Shown here piece by piece: positions 28,724 through 37,673 of a DNA stretch of 64,000 bases; the first letter of the stretch is position 1; each line of letters opens with the position of its first letter. The translations under genes and the position numbers were made by a program. Under the pieces are notes generated by a model. That model saw only the letters and a list, made by a program, of their open reading frames with translations. It had not been told where the DNA came from and made no database searches. The DNA is from Singulisphaera sp. GP187 (GTDB taxonomy: Bacteria; Planctomycetota; Phycisphaerae; Phycisphaerales; SM1A02): the NCBI GenBank assembly GCA_945871915.1, contig CAMBXO010000008.1:62001-126000 (forward strand), given 5' to 3'.

Positions 28724-29739
28724 AACAGTCGCCAACCGTTCTGTTGACGGGAGGTGCTGGTTTCATCGGTAGCCATATTGCTGCCGAACTGGCGCTTGCC
28801 GGCCACGAACCCGTGATCCTCGACAACCTGTGTAACAGCAAGATTGGAGTGCTCGATCGCCTCAGCAGCATCATCGGACGGAGCCTGCGGTTTATTCAAG
28901 GCGACATTCGCGATGTTGAATTGGTGAAACACACACTGGCCACACACCATGTGCAGTCCGTCATTCATCTTGCTGGGCTCAAGGCGGTTGGCGACTCGGT
29001 CAAGGAACCGTTGGCGTACTACGACAACAATGTGGTTGGAACTCTGCGATTGCTTGAGGCCATGCACGCGTGCAACGTGCGCTCGATTGTTTTCAGTTCG
29101 TCCGCCACGGTATATGGGAACCCAGATCGATTGCCTCTTCGGGAATCTCACCCGCTTTCAACAACGAATCCGTATGGCCAAACCAAACTTGTCATCGAGG
29201 AAATGCTTCGAGACCTCCATCGCTCTGACTCTCGATGGCACATCTGCATGCTGCGATATTTCAATCCCATTGGTGCACATGCATCGGGCATGATTGGCGA
29301 AGACCCCAACGGCGTGCCCACCAACCTCATGCCATTTGTGCAACGAGTTGCTGCTGGTGAACTGAAGGAACTCCCTGTGTGGGGCAACGATTACGACACG
29401 CCCGATGGAACGGGTGTTCGTGATTACATTCATGTTGTCGATCTGGCCACGGGGCATATGCGCGCGATGGAAAAACTGGAATCGATGGGCTGCGAAGCCA
29501 TCAACTTGGGAACCGGTCTCGGAAGCAGTGTGCTCGATGTGGTTCGCACTTTCGAGCGTGTGAATGGTGTTCGCATTCCGCTCGCCATAAAGGCCCGCCG
29601 ACCGGGCGATGTGCCCGCGTGCTATGCCGATCCATCGATTGCGTTCGAGCGATTGGGATGGAAGACGCAGCGAACCCTTGATGACATGTGTCGCGATGCG
29701 TGGACGTGGCAGCAATTTTCCGCAACGCTGGGTGGGTAA
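28720..29739 (+). CDS. galE: UDP-glucose 4-epimerase
   Basis: This 339-residue extended SDR interconverts UDP-glucose and UDP-galactose. It has [10 protein letters not shown] at the N-terminus, the SSSATVYG active-site serine/threonine segment and the YGQTK tyrosine-lysine pair. The C-terminal half has the family sequences [24 protein letters not shown] and NLGTG. The start is GTG (28720-28722), overlapping the fcl stop (GTGA). UDP-galactose is a probable precursor of the locus polysaccharide. Confidence 0.95.
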   Translation: MKQSPTVLLTGGAGFIGSHIAAELALAGHEPVILDNLCNSKIGVLDRLSSIIGRSLRFIQGDIRDVELVKHTLATHHVQSVIHLAGLKAVGDSVKEPLAYYDNNVVGTLRLLEAMHACNVRSIVFSSSATVYGNPDRLPLRESHPLSTTNPYGQTKLVIEEMLRDLHRSDSRWHICMLRYFNPIGAHASGMIGEDPNGVPTNLMPFVQRVAAGELKELPVWGNDYDTPDGTGVRDYIHVVDLATGHMRAMEKLESMGCEAINLGTGLGSSVLDVVRTFERVNGVRIPLAIKARRPGDVPACYADPSIAFERLGWKTQRTLDDMCRDAWTWQQFSATLGG

Positions 29740-29803
29740 TCCATTGCTGCAAGCACCATCCACGCGGCTTCATGTGGTCAGTCGAATCAGATAATTCTTA
29801 GCC

Positions 29804-32800
29804 ATGATCGCACTCACTCTCTTTGCCGCACTGATCGCTTCCCCACCAGAAACTTCTGCGAATGCTGTAGCTCCAATCGTGACGCCACCGGCGGCGACCG
29901 AGGAACCGCCCCATGACCCCGAAGGCATTGTGCTGCCCGAAGGATTTGTGTGGGATGAATGGGCGCGTGAGCCGCTTGTTCCTGATCCGGTTGCTTTCAC
30001 GATTCTGCCAGATGGTTCGCTCTATGTGTGTGAGAGCGAACGGCAGGATCGCGGAGTGGAGGACAATCGCTACTCACCCTACTGGCTGCTTGAAGACCTC
30101 GCGTGCACAACAGTTGAGCAGCGGCGGGCGATTTATGAGAAGTGGGCGGCCAAAAAAGAGGGCGGTATGGATTGGTATTCCAAATGGGCGGATCGCGTGC
30201 GTCGGTTGCGCGACACGGATCACAATGGGACGGCTGATCAGTCGACCAATTTCTCTGGCGATCTTCGTGAAGTGCTCGACGGCACAGCGGCCGGTGCTCT
30301 CCAGGTTGGTGATGCGTTGTGGGTGACCAGTATTCCGCATGTTTGGCGATTCGTGGATCAAGATGGCGATGGTGTGGCGGAGGTTCGTGAGAAATTGTTC
30401 ACTGGCTTTGGAGTGAAGACCAGTTTGCGAGGCCACGACATGCACGGGTTGGTGCAAGGTCCCGATGGTCGGATTTATTGGAGCATTGGTGATCGCGGGT
30501 ATTCCGTCCGCACGCGTGAGGGAACGCTTCTGGCCGATCCGAGTACCGGTGCAGTTTTTCGCTGTGAAACAGATGGCAGCCATCTTGAAGTGATCCATCG
30601 CGGGCTTCGAAATCCTCAGGAACTCGCGTTTAATGATCTTGGTGATTTGTTCACCGTGGACAACAACTCGGATGGTGATGACAAGGCTCGCGTGTGCCTG
30701 ATTCAGGATGGTGGCGAGAGTGGATGGTTCATGCCGCTTCAAACGCTTGAGGGCGACAACAAACGAGGGCCGTGGAATCAGGAGCACATGTGGCACACTT
30801 TTGACTCGACCGATTTGGTTCAGCCGGCGTGGATCACTCCGCCGCTGGCTCATCTCACATCGGGGCCATCTGGATTGGCGGCGTATCCGGGAACTGGATT
30901 TCCAAGTGACTTCGATGGATCGTTTCTTGTTTGTGATTTTCTTGGCGGTGATTCCTATAGCCAAGTCTGGCGATTCGGGGTGCGACCGACTGGTGCGGGC
31001 TACGAAATGGTTGATCCGCAGATTTTCATCAAGAATGTGTTGCCAACGGATGTTGAATTTTCGCCAGATGGAAAGTTGTATGTCAGCGATTGGTGGAACG
31101 GTTGGCAGAGCGATGGCAAGGGCCGCATCTATCGAGTGTGGCATCCGCAGGCGGCGGCCAAGCCCGCGGCAACCGAGGCGATTCGTTTGTTGGCGGAGGG
31201 ATTTGAAAAACAATCTGATGCGACGCTGTTTTCTTTGCTCTCGCATGACGATCGGCGGTTGCGGCAAGGGGCGCATCTTCAATTGGCACACCGCGCCCTT
31301 GCGACCGGGGATCGATTGGCGTTGTTGCTGCGCGATACCACCACCCCACTTCGCGTGCGGCTTCATGCACTCTGGGCACTGCAAGTGATTTCGCGAACGA
31401 GTGCAGATCCGTCGGCGGCTTCCAAGGCGTGCACTGCACTGTGTGATGCGTGCCAAAGTGAGCAGGAAGAAATCAGGGCGCAGGCGGCTCGGGCGCTTGG
31501 TGATGCAACATGTCGTGGGGCAGCAGAGGCTGTGCGATCGCTCGCGACGGATGAGTCAACGCGCGTGCGGGCGATGGCGTGTGGCGCGTTGGGGCGGCTC
31601 AAGGACACAGCATCTCTGGCCGAATTGACGGCAGTTCTTTGGGAAAATGAAGACAAGGACCCTTGGCTGCGGCATGCGGCGGCCACCGCGCTCGCTCGCA
31701 TTGGAGATCGCGTGGCGATTCAGACGCTCGCGATGGATCCTTCGCCGCAAGTTCGCATGGGTGCGGCGATCGCATTGCGCCAACTCAAAGACCCGGCGAT
31801 CGAACGGCTTCTCTTTGATCCGGATCCTCGCATTGCCATTGAAGCGGCACGAGCGATTTATGATCTTCCGATTGGTTCTGCGATGCCAGCGCTTGCATCG
31901 CTTGGAGATCGGTTTGTGGAAGGCGCTTCGAAGGCGGACATTGGTTCGTTCACCATTGACGATGTTCGACTTCTTCCGCTTCTTCGCAGAGTGATCGGCG
32001 CGAACAGGCTCTCTGCGGATCCCGCTGCTGCGGCCCGGCTGGCGGGGCTTGCGCAGAGTTCTAAAGTTCCTGCTGCGGCCCGAGTTCTTGCAATCGAGGC
32101 CCTCGCAGAGTGGGCCGCGCCAGGGCCACGCGAGCCAGTAAGCGGTGCGATCGTCATGGTTGATCCGGCGGCACGAGATGTGGTTGCGTGGAAATCTTTG
32201 CTCGCAATTCGACTTCCAGATTTGTCGGCTCATGCCAGTGACGAAAGCGTGCGAACGAGGGCAAGGGCCATGGCAGATCAATTGGGGATTGTGATGGATT
32301 CTGGTGCGGCGCTCCGCACTGCGCTTGATCCACATGCAAGTGTTGGCGAGCGCATCGCGTGTCTCTCCCAATTGGAACGAGGCGGTGGTGAGGCACTGCG
32401 GCAAGCGCTCGCTGCGTCACTCAACGCTCCGGAGTGGCCGCTTCGGTCTGCCGCTCTCACCATACTTTCTCGAACGGATCCGGTTGACGCTTTGGCGAGA
32501 ATTTCTCGCGTGCTGGCTGGTGCAGAAGTCGCCGAACAACAGGCGGCAATTCAATTGCTTGCAAACATGAAGTCAGACAGTTCGCGAGATTTGATTCGTG
32601 GCCTCGCTGATCAATTGCTTGCAGGAACACTGTCACCAGCGTTGCAACTGGAAGTCATTGATGCGTGCGCCGCGTGCGGTGTGTATCCAAACGAACTCCG
32701 ACAATTCAAGGCTGCTCGACCGGCCAACAATTCGTTTGACGAATGCCTCGATGGTGGTGACTCGTCGCGTGGCAAGCGAATTGTGGTTGGGCATGTCAGT

Positions 32801-33040
32801 GCGCAGTGCCTTCGGTGCCATGCTCTTGCTGGCGCGGGCGGTGTTGCGGGTCCGTCACTTGAGGGCGTTGCCACTCGGCACAATCGCAATGCCCTGCTTG
32901 AGAGTTTGGTGAATCCAAACGCTCACATAGCTGCGGGCTTTGGTCCAACGAGTGCGATGCCGAATATGTCGGCGTTACTCACTCCACGGGAAATTCGAGA
33001 TGTTGTTGAGTACTTGAGCACGCTCAAGGCTGGGCAGTAG
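29804..33040 (+). CDS. PVC-type membrane-bound dehydrogenase: beta-propeller, HEAT repeats and cytochrome c domain
   Basis: This 1078-residue secreted protein is of a kind abundant in Planctomycetes and Verrucomicrobia. A signal peptide (MIALTLFAALIASPPETSA) precedes a soluble sugar-dehydrogenase-like propeller (about residues 40-460), with GPDGRIYWSIGDRGYS and DVEFSPDGKLYVSDWWNGW. A long HEAT-repeat region follows (about 500-900), with repeats such as VRAMACGALGRLKD and VRMGAAIALRQLKD. The C-terminal cytochrome c domain has CLRCH at 1002-1006 and a candidate distal Met in SAMPNMS. Electron transfer from oxidation of a carbohydrate-like substrate is inferred. Its stop codon lies inside a 35-bp inverted repeat. 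Confidence 0.9.
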   Translation: MIALTLFAALIASPPETSANAVAPIVTPPAATEEPPHDPEGIVLPEGFVWDEWAREPLVPDPVAFTILPDGSLYVCESERQDRGVEDNRYSPYWLLEDLACTTVEQRRAIYEKWAAKKEGGMDWYSKWADRVRRLRDTDHNGTADQSTNFSGDLREVLDGTAAGALQVGDALWVTSIPHVWRFVDQDGDGVAEVREKLFTGFGVKTSLRGHDMHGLVQGPDGRIYWSIGDRGYSVRTREGTLLADPSTGAVFRCETDGSHLEVIHRGLRNPQELAFNDLGDLFTVDNNSDGDDKARVCLIQDGGESGWFMPLQTLEGDNKRGPWNQEHMWHTFDSTDLVQPAWITPPLAHLTSGPSGLAAYPGTGFPSDFDGSFLVCDFLGGDSYSQVWRFGVRPTGAGYEMVDPQIFIKNVLPTDVEFSPDGKLYVSDWWNGWQSDGKGRIYRVWHPQAAAKPAATEAIRLLAEGFEKQSDATLFSLLSHDDRRLRQGAHLQLAHRALATGDRLALLLRDTTTPLRVRLHALWALQVISRTSADPSAASKACTALCDACQSEQEEIRAQAARALGDATCRGAAEAVRSLATDESTRVRAMACGALGRLKDTASLAELTAVLWENEDKDPWLRHAAATALARIGDRVAIQTLAMDPSPQVRMGAAIALRQLKDPAIERLLFDPDPRIAIEAARAIYDLPIGSAMPALASLGDRFVEGASKADIGSFTIDDVRLLPLLRRVIGANRLSADPAAAARLAGLAQSSKVPAAARVLAIEALAEWAAPGPREPVSGAIVMVDPAARDVVAWKSLLAIRLPDLSAHASDESVRTRARAMADQLGIVMDSGAALRTALDPHASVGERIACLSQLERGGGEALRQALAASLNAPEWPLRSAALTILSRTDPVDALARISRVLAGAEVAEQQAAIQLLANMKSDSSRDLIRGLADQLLAGTLSPALQLEVIDACAACGVYPNELRQFKAARPANNSFDECLDGGDSSRGKRIVVGHVSAQCLRCHALAGAGGVAGPSLEGVATRHNRNALLESLVNPNAHIAAGFGPTSAMPNMSALLTPREIRDVVEYLSTLKAGQ

Positions 33041-33104
33041 AGAGGGACGGGGGTGGTGGCGGTAACTATTTACCGCCACCACCCCCGTCCCTCTCTACTG
33101 CCCA
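33031..33104. repeat. perfect 35-bp inverted repeat carrying the stop codons of two convergent genes
   Basis: Arms 33031-33065 and 33070-33104 are exactly complementary over 35 nt, with a 4-nt loop (CTAT). The left arm includes the TAG of the PVC-type gene (33038-33040). The right arm holds the TAG of the opposite-strand lipoprotein gene (33095-33097). Both proteins therefore end in Gly-Gln, encoded by the same repeat. No U-run follows on either strand, so it is not a classical intrinsic terminator, but it could terminate or protect both transcripts. Confidence 0.9.
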
Positions 33105-33937
33105 CGATGGAATGTCATCGTGATCGATTGTCCAGCAACATCTCCAACAGCAGTCGGAGAAAACTGGATTTGAAAAGTCTCTGGCGAAGAAAAATACGCC
33201 TTGCCTTGCATTCCCCAGCCCGCCCGACCGCTCGACCATGCGATCGACGCGACGACCGCGCCATCCGGTCCAATCTTTCCTGTGAGAGTCGCCTGCACTG
33301 GTTCATTCCACTCGGTCGAATTGAACGCGTCATCCACCAATGCGCCATTCATCACCCCATCTTCTGAAATCCGAACCGTTCCGCTGCCATAATCCGGCCC
33401 TCCATCAAACCAATTCACGATCCATGTTCCGGTCCATCGCTTCTGAAAATCCGGCTGCTGCGTTGTTGCGGGGGTTCCAAACGGCGGACTCCCCGACACG
33501 CCCTGTTCATGCAAGGACAACACCATCATGTTTGCAGCGTTCGATCCATCAGGCACCAAATTCGCTCCAAGCGAACCAAATCCCTTATTGCTGCACGCGC
33601 CGGAATACTTTTCTGCAGCTCCTGAACCCGTCCAAGAAACCACCAATTTCAAAGTCCCACCGTTCGCGGTCCCAACGACGGTCGCCACTCGCGGACTCAC
33701 CGTGTCGCCGCTGTGCGTTACCGCCGAATCATTCATGGATCCTCGCACCCGCCCATCCGGATCAATGACCAACCGAACTGTTCCTCCACTCGCACCTTTG
33801 TTACTCATAAAACTTCCGGCCCATCGCCCGGCGAGCGAGACATTGGCCTTCGCTCCACCACCAACGGCTGGTGCAGCACATCCGGTGAAGATTGCCAATG
33901 CAAGGCACGCGCACAATTGAAGGATGTTGATTCGCAT
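33095..33937 (-). CDS. predicted lipoprotein
   Basis: This 280-residue protein has a lipoprotein signal (MRINILQLCACLALAIFTGC) with the lipid-attachment Cys in FTGC, followed by a Gly/Ala-rich stretch. Two similar beta-rich halves each start with a segment of the form R-W-x-G-T/S: LAGRWAGSF at the front, and KRWTGTWIVNWF at about residue 180. Each half is followed by GTVRLVIDPDG or GTVRISEDGVM. This suggests a duplicated lipocalin- or DUF-like beta-barrel. The start is the ATG with AGGA upstream; others exist at 33946 and 33970. The function is unknown. It is convergent with the PVC-type gene. Confidence 0.75.
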   Translation of the reverse strand: MRINILQLCACLALAIFTGCAAPAVGGGAKANVSLAGRWAGSFMSNKGASGGTVRLVIDPDGRVRGSMNDSAVTHSGDTVSPRVATVVGTANGGTLKLVVSWTGSGAAEKYSGACSNKGFGSLGANLVPDGSNAANMMVLSLHEQGVSGSPPFGTPATTQQPDFQKRWTGTWIVNWFDGGPDYGSGTVRISEDGVMNGALVDDAFNSTEWNEPVQATLTGKIGPDGAVVASIAWSSGRAGWGMQGKAYFSSPETFQIQFSPTAVGDVAGQSITMTFHRGQ

Positions 33938-33970
33938 GCGATCCATCCTAACGCCGATCGCTGCATCCAC

Positions 33971-34771
33971 TCATAAATTCTGCACCGCCAACTGTCCGCC
34001 ATCCACAGGAACAATCGCTCCATTGACGAACGATGCTTCCGGCGAACAAAGAAACGCAACGACAGCGGCAATTTCTTCAGGGGTTCCAATCCGCCCCACC
34101 GGAATTCGTGCGACCGTCTCTTGCTCGACCACCTGGACCGAACTTCCCGCCCGCGACGCTCGCCCCTGAATCAACGCATCAAACCGCCCAGTCTTGGTTG
34201 CGCCGGGCATCACCGCATTGGCGGTAATCGAAAACCGCCCAAGTTCACTCGCAAGCGTTCGAATCCAATTTCCCATGGCTGCTCGCACAACATTGCTCAC
34301 GCCAAGACCACGGATCGGAGTGACCACGCTGGTGCTTGTCACCGCAACGATGCGTCCGAACCCCGCGCCGCGCATTCCTGAAACACAGGCCTGCACCACT
34401 CTCTGAGCGGTGCAAACATGCTGATGGATTGCTCGCCCAATGTCTTCTGCGTTGGCATCAATAAGAAATCCGGGCGACGGACCACCGCTGTTGATCACAA
34501 GAATGTGCACCGCACCAAGCTTTGCCACGAAACCATCCATGGCCAATTCCATGGCATTCCCATCAGCATGATCTTGCAACAACATCTCGTGTGAACCGCC
34601 ATCAACTGCGGGAAGCTCCTTGAGAACTTTCTCCAACCCCTCAGCATTGCGGCCTGAAATAATCACCCGTGCACCCCGCGTTGCAAGTTGCATCGCACAC
34701 GCCCTGCCGATTCCTTGTGACGCCCCGCCCACCATGGCAACACGATTCGAGAGTGTTCCAGCATTGGTCAT
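33971..34771 (-). CDS. SDR family oxidoreductase, atypical (catalytic Tyr and Lys replaced)
   Basis: The 266-residue protein has a short-chain dehydrogenase Rossmann fold: GGASQGIGRA, a NSGG segment, VAVTSTSV near the catalytic Ser, and the C-terminal EIAAVVAFLCSPEASFVNGAI. In place of the YxxxK catalytic pair there is S-N-V-V-R (GLGVSNVVRAAM). Other bacterial SDRs with LSNxLR at this site are known, so this is a subgroup feature and not necessarily a defect. The start is the ATG of MTNAGTLS. The frame is open 59 codons further upstream, which overlaps the kinase gene on the other strand. The reaction is unknown. Confidence 0.85.
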   Translation of the reverse strand: MTNAGTLSNRVAMVGGASQGIGRACAMQLATRGARVIISGRNAEGLEKVLKELPAVDGGSHEMLLQDHADGNAMELAMDGFVAKLGAVHILVINSGGPSPGFLIDANAEDIGRAIHQHVCTAQRVVQACVSGMRGAGFGRIVAVTSTSVVTPIRGLGVSNVVRAAMGNWIRTLASELGRFSITANAVMPGATKTGRFDALIQGRASRAGSSVQVVEQETVARIPVGRIGTPEEIAAVVAFLCSPEASFVNGAIVPVDGGQLAVQNL

Positions 34772-34809
34772 CCTTCGAGAGTAGCCATCGCTCGCCGTAC
34801 CATGCAGCC

Positions 34810-36618
34810 ATGCCATTGGAAAGCATTCGGCCAGAGGAGGCTGTGCGGCGTGTTCTTCCGCTTCCGGAGGATCGTCGGGCTCAAGCATTGAAACGATTGC
34901 TGCAAGGGCGGCCACTGGAGCTCTCTCGCGCACTTGATTTGCTGCCAACGATTGGCGACACGCCCTCGCGTTCCATGCTGACTGAAAGTCCAGAGGTCCC
35001 GCGAATCACAATTGGGCCATACACCCTCCGAAGTGTGTTGGGAGAAGGTGGGTTTGGAATCGTGTGGCTTGCAACACAGGAAACACCGCTCAATCGGTCG
35101 GTTGCACTCAAGATTCTTCGCCCCGACAAGTTTGACCCCACCAACATTGCGCGATTCGAGGGCGAGCGCCGTCTTGTGTCGATGCTGAATCATCCATCGC
35201 TCATCAAGGTTTTTGAAGCTGGCACTGCAGAAGATGGTCGCCCCTGGTTCACCATGGAACTTGCACAGGGCGCGCCGATCACCGAGGCATGTGATGCTGC
35301 ACGACTCTCCATCACTGACCGAGTGCGACTGATGTCGCAAGTGGCAAGAGCCGTTCACTATGCCCACGAGCACGGACTTGTGCATCGCGATCTGAAGCCG
35401 GGAAATATTTTGCTCTCGTTCGAAGCAGATCAGATGTCGGTCAAAGTCATCGACTTCGGAGTCGCGCATTCCACGTTCGATCCCGTTGATCCAGATCAGC
35501 GAGCTGGGTCGTTGATTGGTACGCCGGATTATCTGGCGCCAGAACTCTTGCGTCTGCACACGGTCGAACCTGTTGCACGCACAGACATTTTCGCTCTTGG
35601 TGTCATCCTCAGGCGGCTTCTGACCGGGAGTGATCTTGGAGATCGAAACGAGGGTCTGCTCTCAGCGATTGATGTTCTTGACGCTGATCTTCGAGATCAG
35701 GTTGCCGCAGATCGAAATGAACCTCTCTCCTCTTTGCGCCATCACCTTGAAGGCGACTTGGATGCAATTGTGTCTCACTGCCTCGCAGCGGATCCGCGTC
35801 GTCGCTACGCAACCGCGCTCGACTTGGCACAAGACCTCGATCACTTCATTGCGGGTGAACCTGTTCTTGCACGCGGCAATTCACTTGTGTACCGCGGCGC
35901 GACCGCGGTTCGCAGAAACTCTACGGTGATCACACTCTCGCTTCTGATCGTTCTGGTTTCACTCGCCGGAACAATTTGGGCGGTACGCGAGCGGCAGGTC
36001 GCCATGATTGCACGAGACCAGGCACAGATCAATGCGCGACAAGTGCAGGCCGCCAACGCATTTGTTGTGGACCTGCTGACTGAAATCATCGAAGCCCCCG
36101 CGGCCTCTCCTCAAACTCCAGCCGACATTCTGACCGAGGCCAGTCGGCTCGCTGGGCTTCGCCTCGCAGCAAATTCCAGTCAGGAGGCGCATGTTCGTGC
36201 CGCCATCGGACACTTGTGGATGGGCCTCGATCGAAATGATCTTGCGGTCCAGGAATTGCTGCGAGCCGAGTTGCTCTTTCGCCAAATCGATGACCTGTCT
36301 CACTTGCAAGAAGTGCGCATGACCCGTGCGACGGCTCTTCGACTTGCTGGAAGGCTCAAAGAAGCTCGAACCGATGCCATGGCGGCGCTGGCGGATTACG
36401 TTGCCTCGGTTCCAAGTGATCCGGATGATGTCGCCCGCGCGTGGATTGAACTTGCACACATTGAGAGTGCCGACGGCCAACGCGAGGAAGCCAGAAAAAA
36501 CCTTGGCTATGCAAGTGAAACGCTTTCACAGGCACCCGGACAATCTGATCCTGTGAATAGGGAACTGATTCGGGCCATGTCCGACCTTGGATTTACAAAG
36601 TTGCCCTTGGCCCCATAG
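34810..36618 (+). CDS. transmembrane serine/threonine protein kinase
   Basis: This 602-residue protein has a Hanks-type kinase domain at about residues 71-350. It has the glycine-rich loop GEGGFG (78-83), Lys101 in VALKIL, HRDLKPGN (192-199), DFG (215-217) and GTPDYLAPE (237-245). One transmembrane helix (about 373-392) follows. The C-terminal region of about 200 residues, with Ala/Leu-rich helical pairs, resembles TPR repeats and would lie outside the membrane. No ribosome-binding site precedes the ATG, but a -10-like TACCAT ends 6 nt upstream. The next gene, 56 bp downstream, encodes an FHA-sigma fusion, a plausible phosphorylation target. Confidence 0.92.
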   Translation: MPLESIRPEEAVRRVLPLPEDRRAQALKRLLQGRPLELSRALDLLPTIGDTPSRSMLTESPEVPRITIGPYTLRSVLGEGGFGIVWLATQETPLNRSVALKILRPDKFDPTNIARFEGERRLVSMLNHPSLIKVFEAGTAEDGRPWFTMELAQGAPITEACDAARLSITDRVRLMSQVARAVHYAHEHGLVHRDLKPGNILLSFEADQMSVKVIDFGVAHSTFDPVDPDQRAGSLIGTPDYLAPELLRLHTVEPVARTDIFALGVILRRLLTGSDLGDRNEGLLSAIDVLDADLRDQVAADRNEPLSSLRHHLEGDLDAIVSHCLAADPRRRYATALDLAQDLDHFIAGEPVLARGNSLVYRGATAVRRNSTVITLSLLIVLVSLAGTIWAVRERQVAMIARDQAQINARQVQAANAFVVDLLTEIIEAPAASPQTPADILTEASRLAGLRLAANSSQEAHVRAAIGHLWMGLDRNDLAVQELLRAELLFRQIDDLSHLQEVRMTRATALRLAGRLKEARTDAMAALADYVASVPSDPDDVARAWIELAHIESADGQREEARKNLGYASETLSQAPGQSDPVNRELIRAMSDLGFTKLPLAP

Positions 36619-36674
36619 GGATCACGGCGCATCCCAGCACATCGTCGCCGCCTTCGCCGTGATACAAACTACGC

Positions 36675-37670
36675 ATGCCTTCGCTCATTGAACTTCCGAT
36701 ACGGCTTCAGCGCGCAACCGGCCCAGCATGCGAAGACCTTCTTGTGGAAACACATGGTCAACGAACGATTGGCCGCGGTAGTGACTCTGATATTTCTCTT
36801 GACAACGATTCGGTTTCGCGGTTGCACGCACAACTCTGCTGGTCGGCGGATTCCGTTGCAACGATTGTTGACCTTGGAAGCAAGCATGGGACCTTGCTCA
36901 ATGGCGCATTTCTTGAACCCAAAGAACCGTTCCCACTGCACAATCGCGATCTTGTAACCATTGGCCCGTGGACATTTGTTGTTCGACTTGCTGGTGAACC
37001 AGAGGAAACACATGTTGCGCCACCTCTCGCTTCAGATGCTCCAGTCGCTGAAACTCCAGCCCCAGAAGCAAGTGCCAAGCCGCCCGATCCCTACCGCACC
37101 CGCGCAAGTGTTCTCTTGAGATTGCGAGCCAACGGAACGCTTGACCGAGAAGTTGGGTGGAATGATTTTTCCCGTATCTACGGTCCTGTCATCGCCGGAT
37201 TTGCCAGAAATTCTGGAGTGCCTCCACAAGAAATTGATGATGTGTTGCAAGATGTCATGCTTGGTTTTTTCCGGCAGTCACAAAATTTCATTTACGACCC
37301 GTCGCGAGGTCGGTTTCGTGGCTATCTCAAAACCGTCACACTCAATTCGATTCGGGATCGCCACCGACGCAAGCGGCCCAAGGTTGGCATTCCGGAACAG
37401 TTTGATCCCTCCACAGACGATGATCGGTTGCAAGCCGCGTGGGATCACGAGTGGACACAGAGTCTGCTGCATCGGGCTATGGAGCGGGTGAAAGTAGCTG
37501 TCAAACCCAACACTCTGGAAGCATTCGATCGCTATGGAGTTCGAGGCGAACCCGCTGAGAGTGTTGCCAAAGCTCTTGGAATGAGTGAGGCCTCTATTCG
37601 ACATGCCAAAATGCGTGTGATGCATCAGTTGCGTGAAGAGATTCAGCGACTTCGAGCAGAGGAAGGCTGA
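36675..37670 (+). CDS. FHA domain fused to a sigma-70 family (ECF-type) factor
   Basis: This 331-residue protein carries an N-terminal forkhead-associated domain, with IGRGSDSD at 32-39, SVSRLHAQL at 46-54 and LLNG at 74-77. FHA domains bind phosphothreonine. A Pro/Ala-rich linker (about 108-138) leads to an ECF-type sigma factor. Region 2 lies at about 164-230, with EIDDVLQDVMLGFFR and RFRGYLKTVTLN. Region 4 lies at about 262-325, with AESVAKALGMSEASIRHAK as the helix-turn-helix. The gene follows the kinase gene. A phospho-dependent switch for promoter recognition is inferred. GH63 starts 3 bp after its stop, so the two are probably co-translated. Confidence 0.88.
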   Translation: MPSLIELPIRLQRATGPACEDLLVETHGQRTIGRGSDSDISLDNDSVSRLHAQLCWSADSVATIVDLGSKHGTLLNGAFLEPKEPFPLHNRDLVTIGPWTFVVRLAGEPEETHVAPPLASDAPVAETPAPEASAKPPDPYRTRASVLLRLRANGTLDREVGWNDFSRIYGPVIAGFARNSGVPPQEIDDVLQDVMLGFFRQSQNFIYDPSRGRFRGYLKTVTLNSIRDRHRRKRPKVGIPEQFDPSTDDDRLQAAWDHEWTQSLLHRAMERVKVAVKPNTLEAFDRYGVRGEPAESVAKALGMSEASIRHAKMRVMHQLREEIQRLRAEEG

Positions 37671-37673
37671 GGC

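Noticed and set aside
30074-31456. 460-codon minus-strand open frame opposite the PVC-type gene
   Set aside because: The plus-strand protein has signal peptide, HEAT repeats and a haem site; the minus frame is Arg-rich without motifs.
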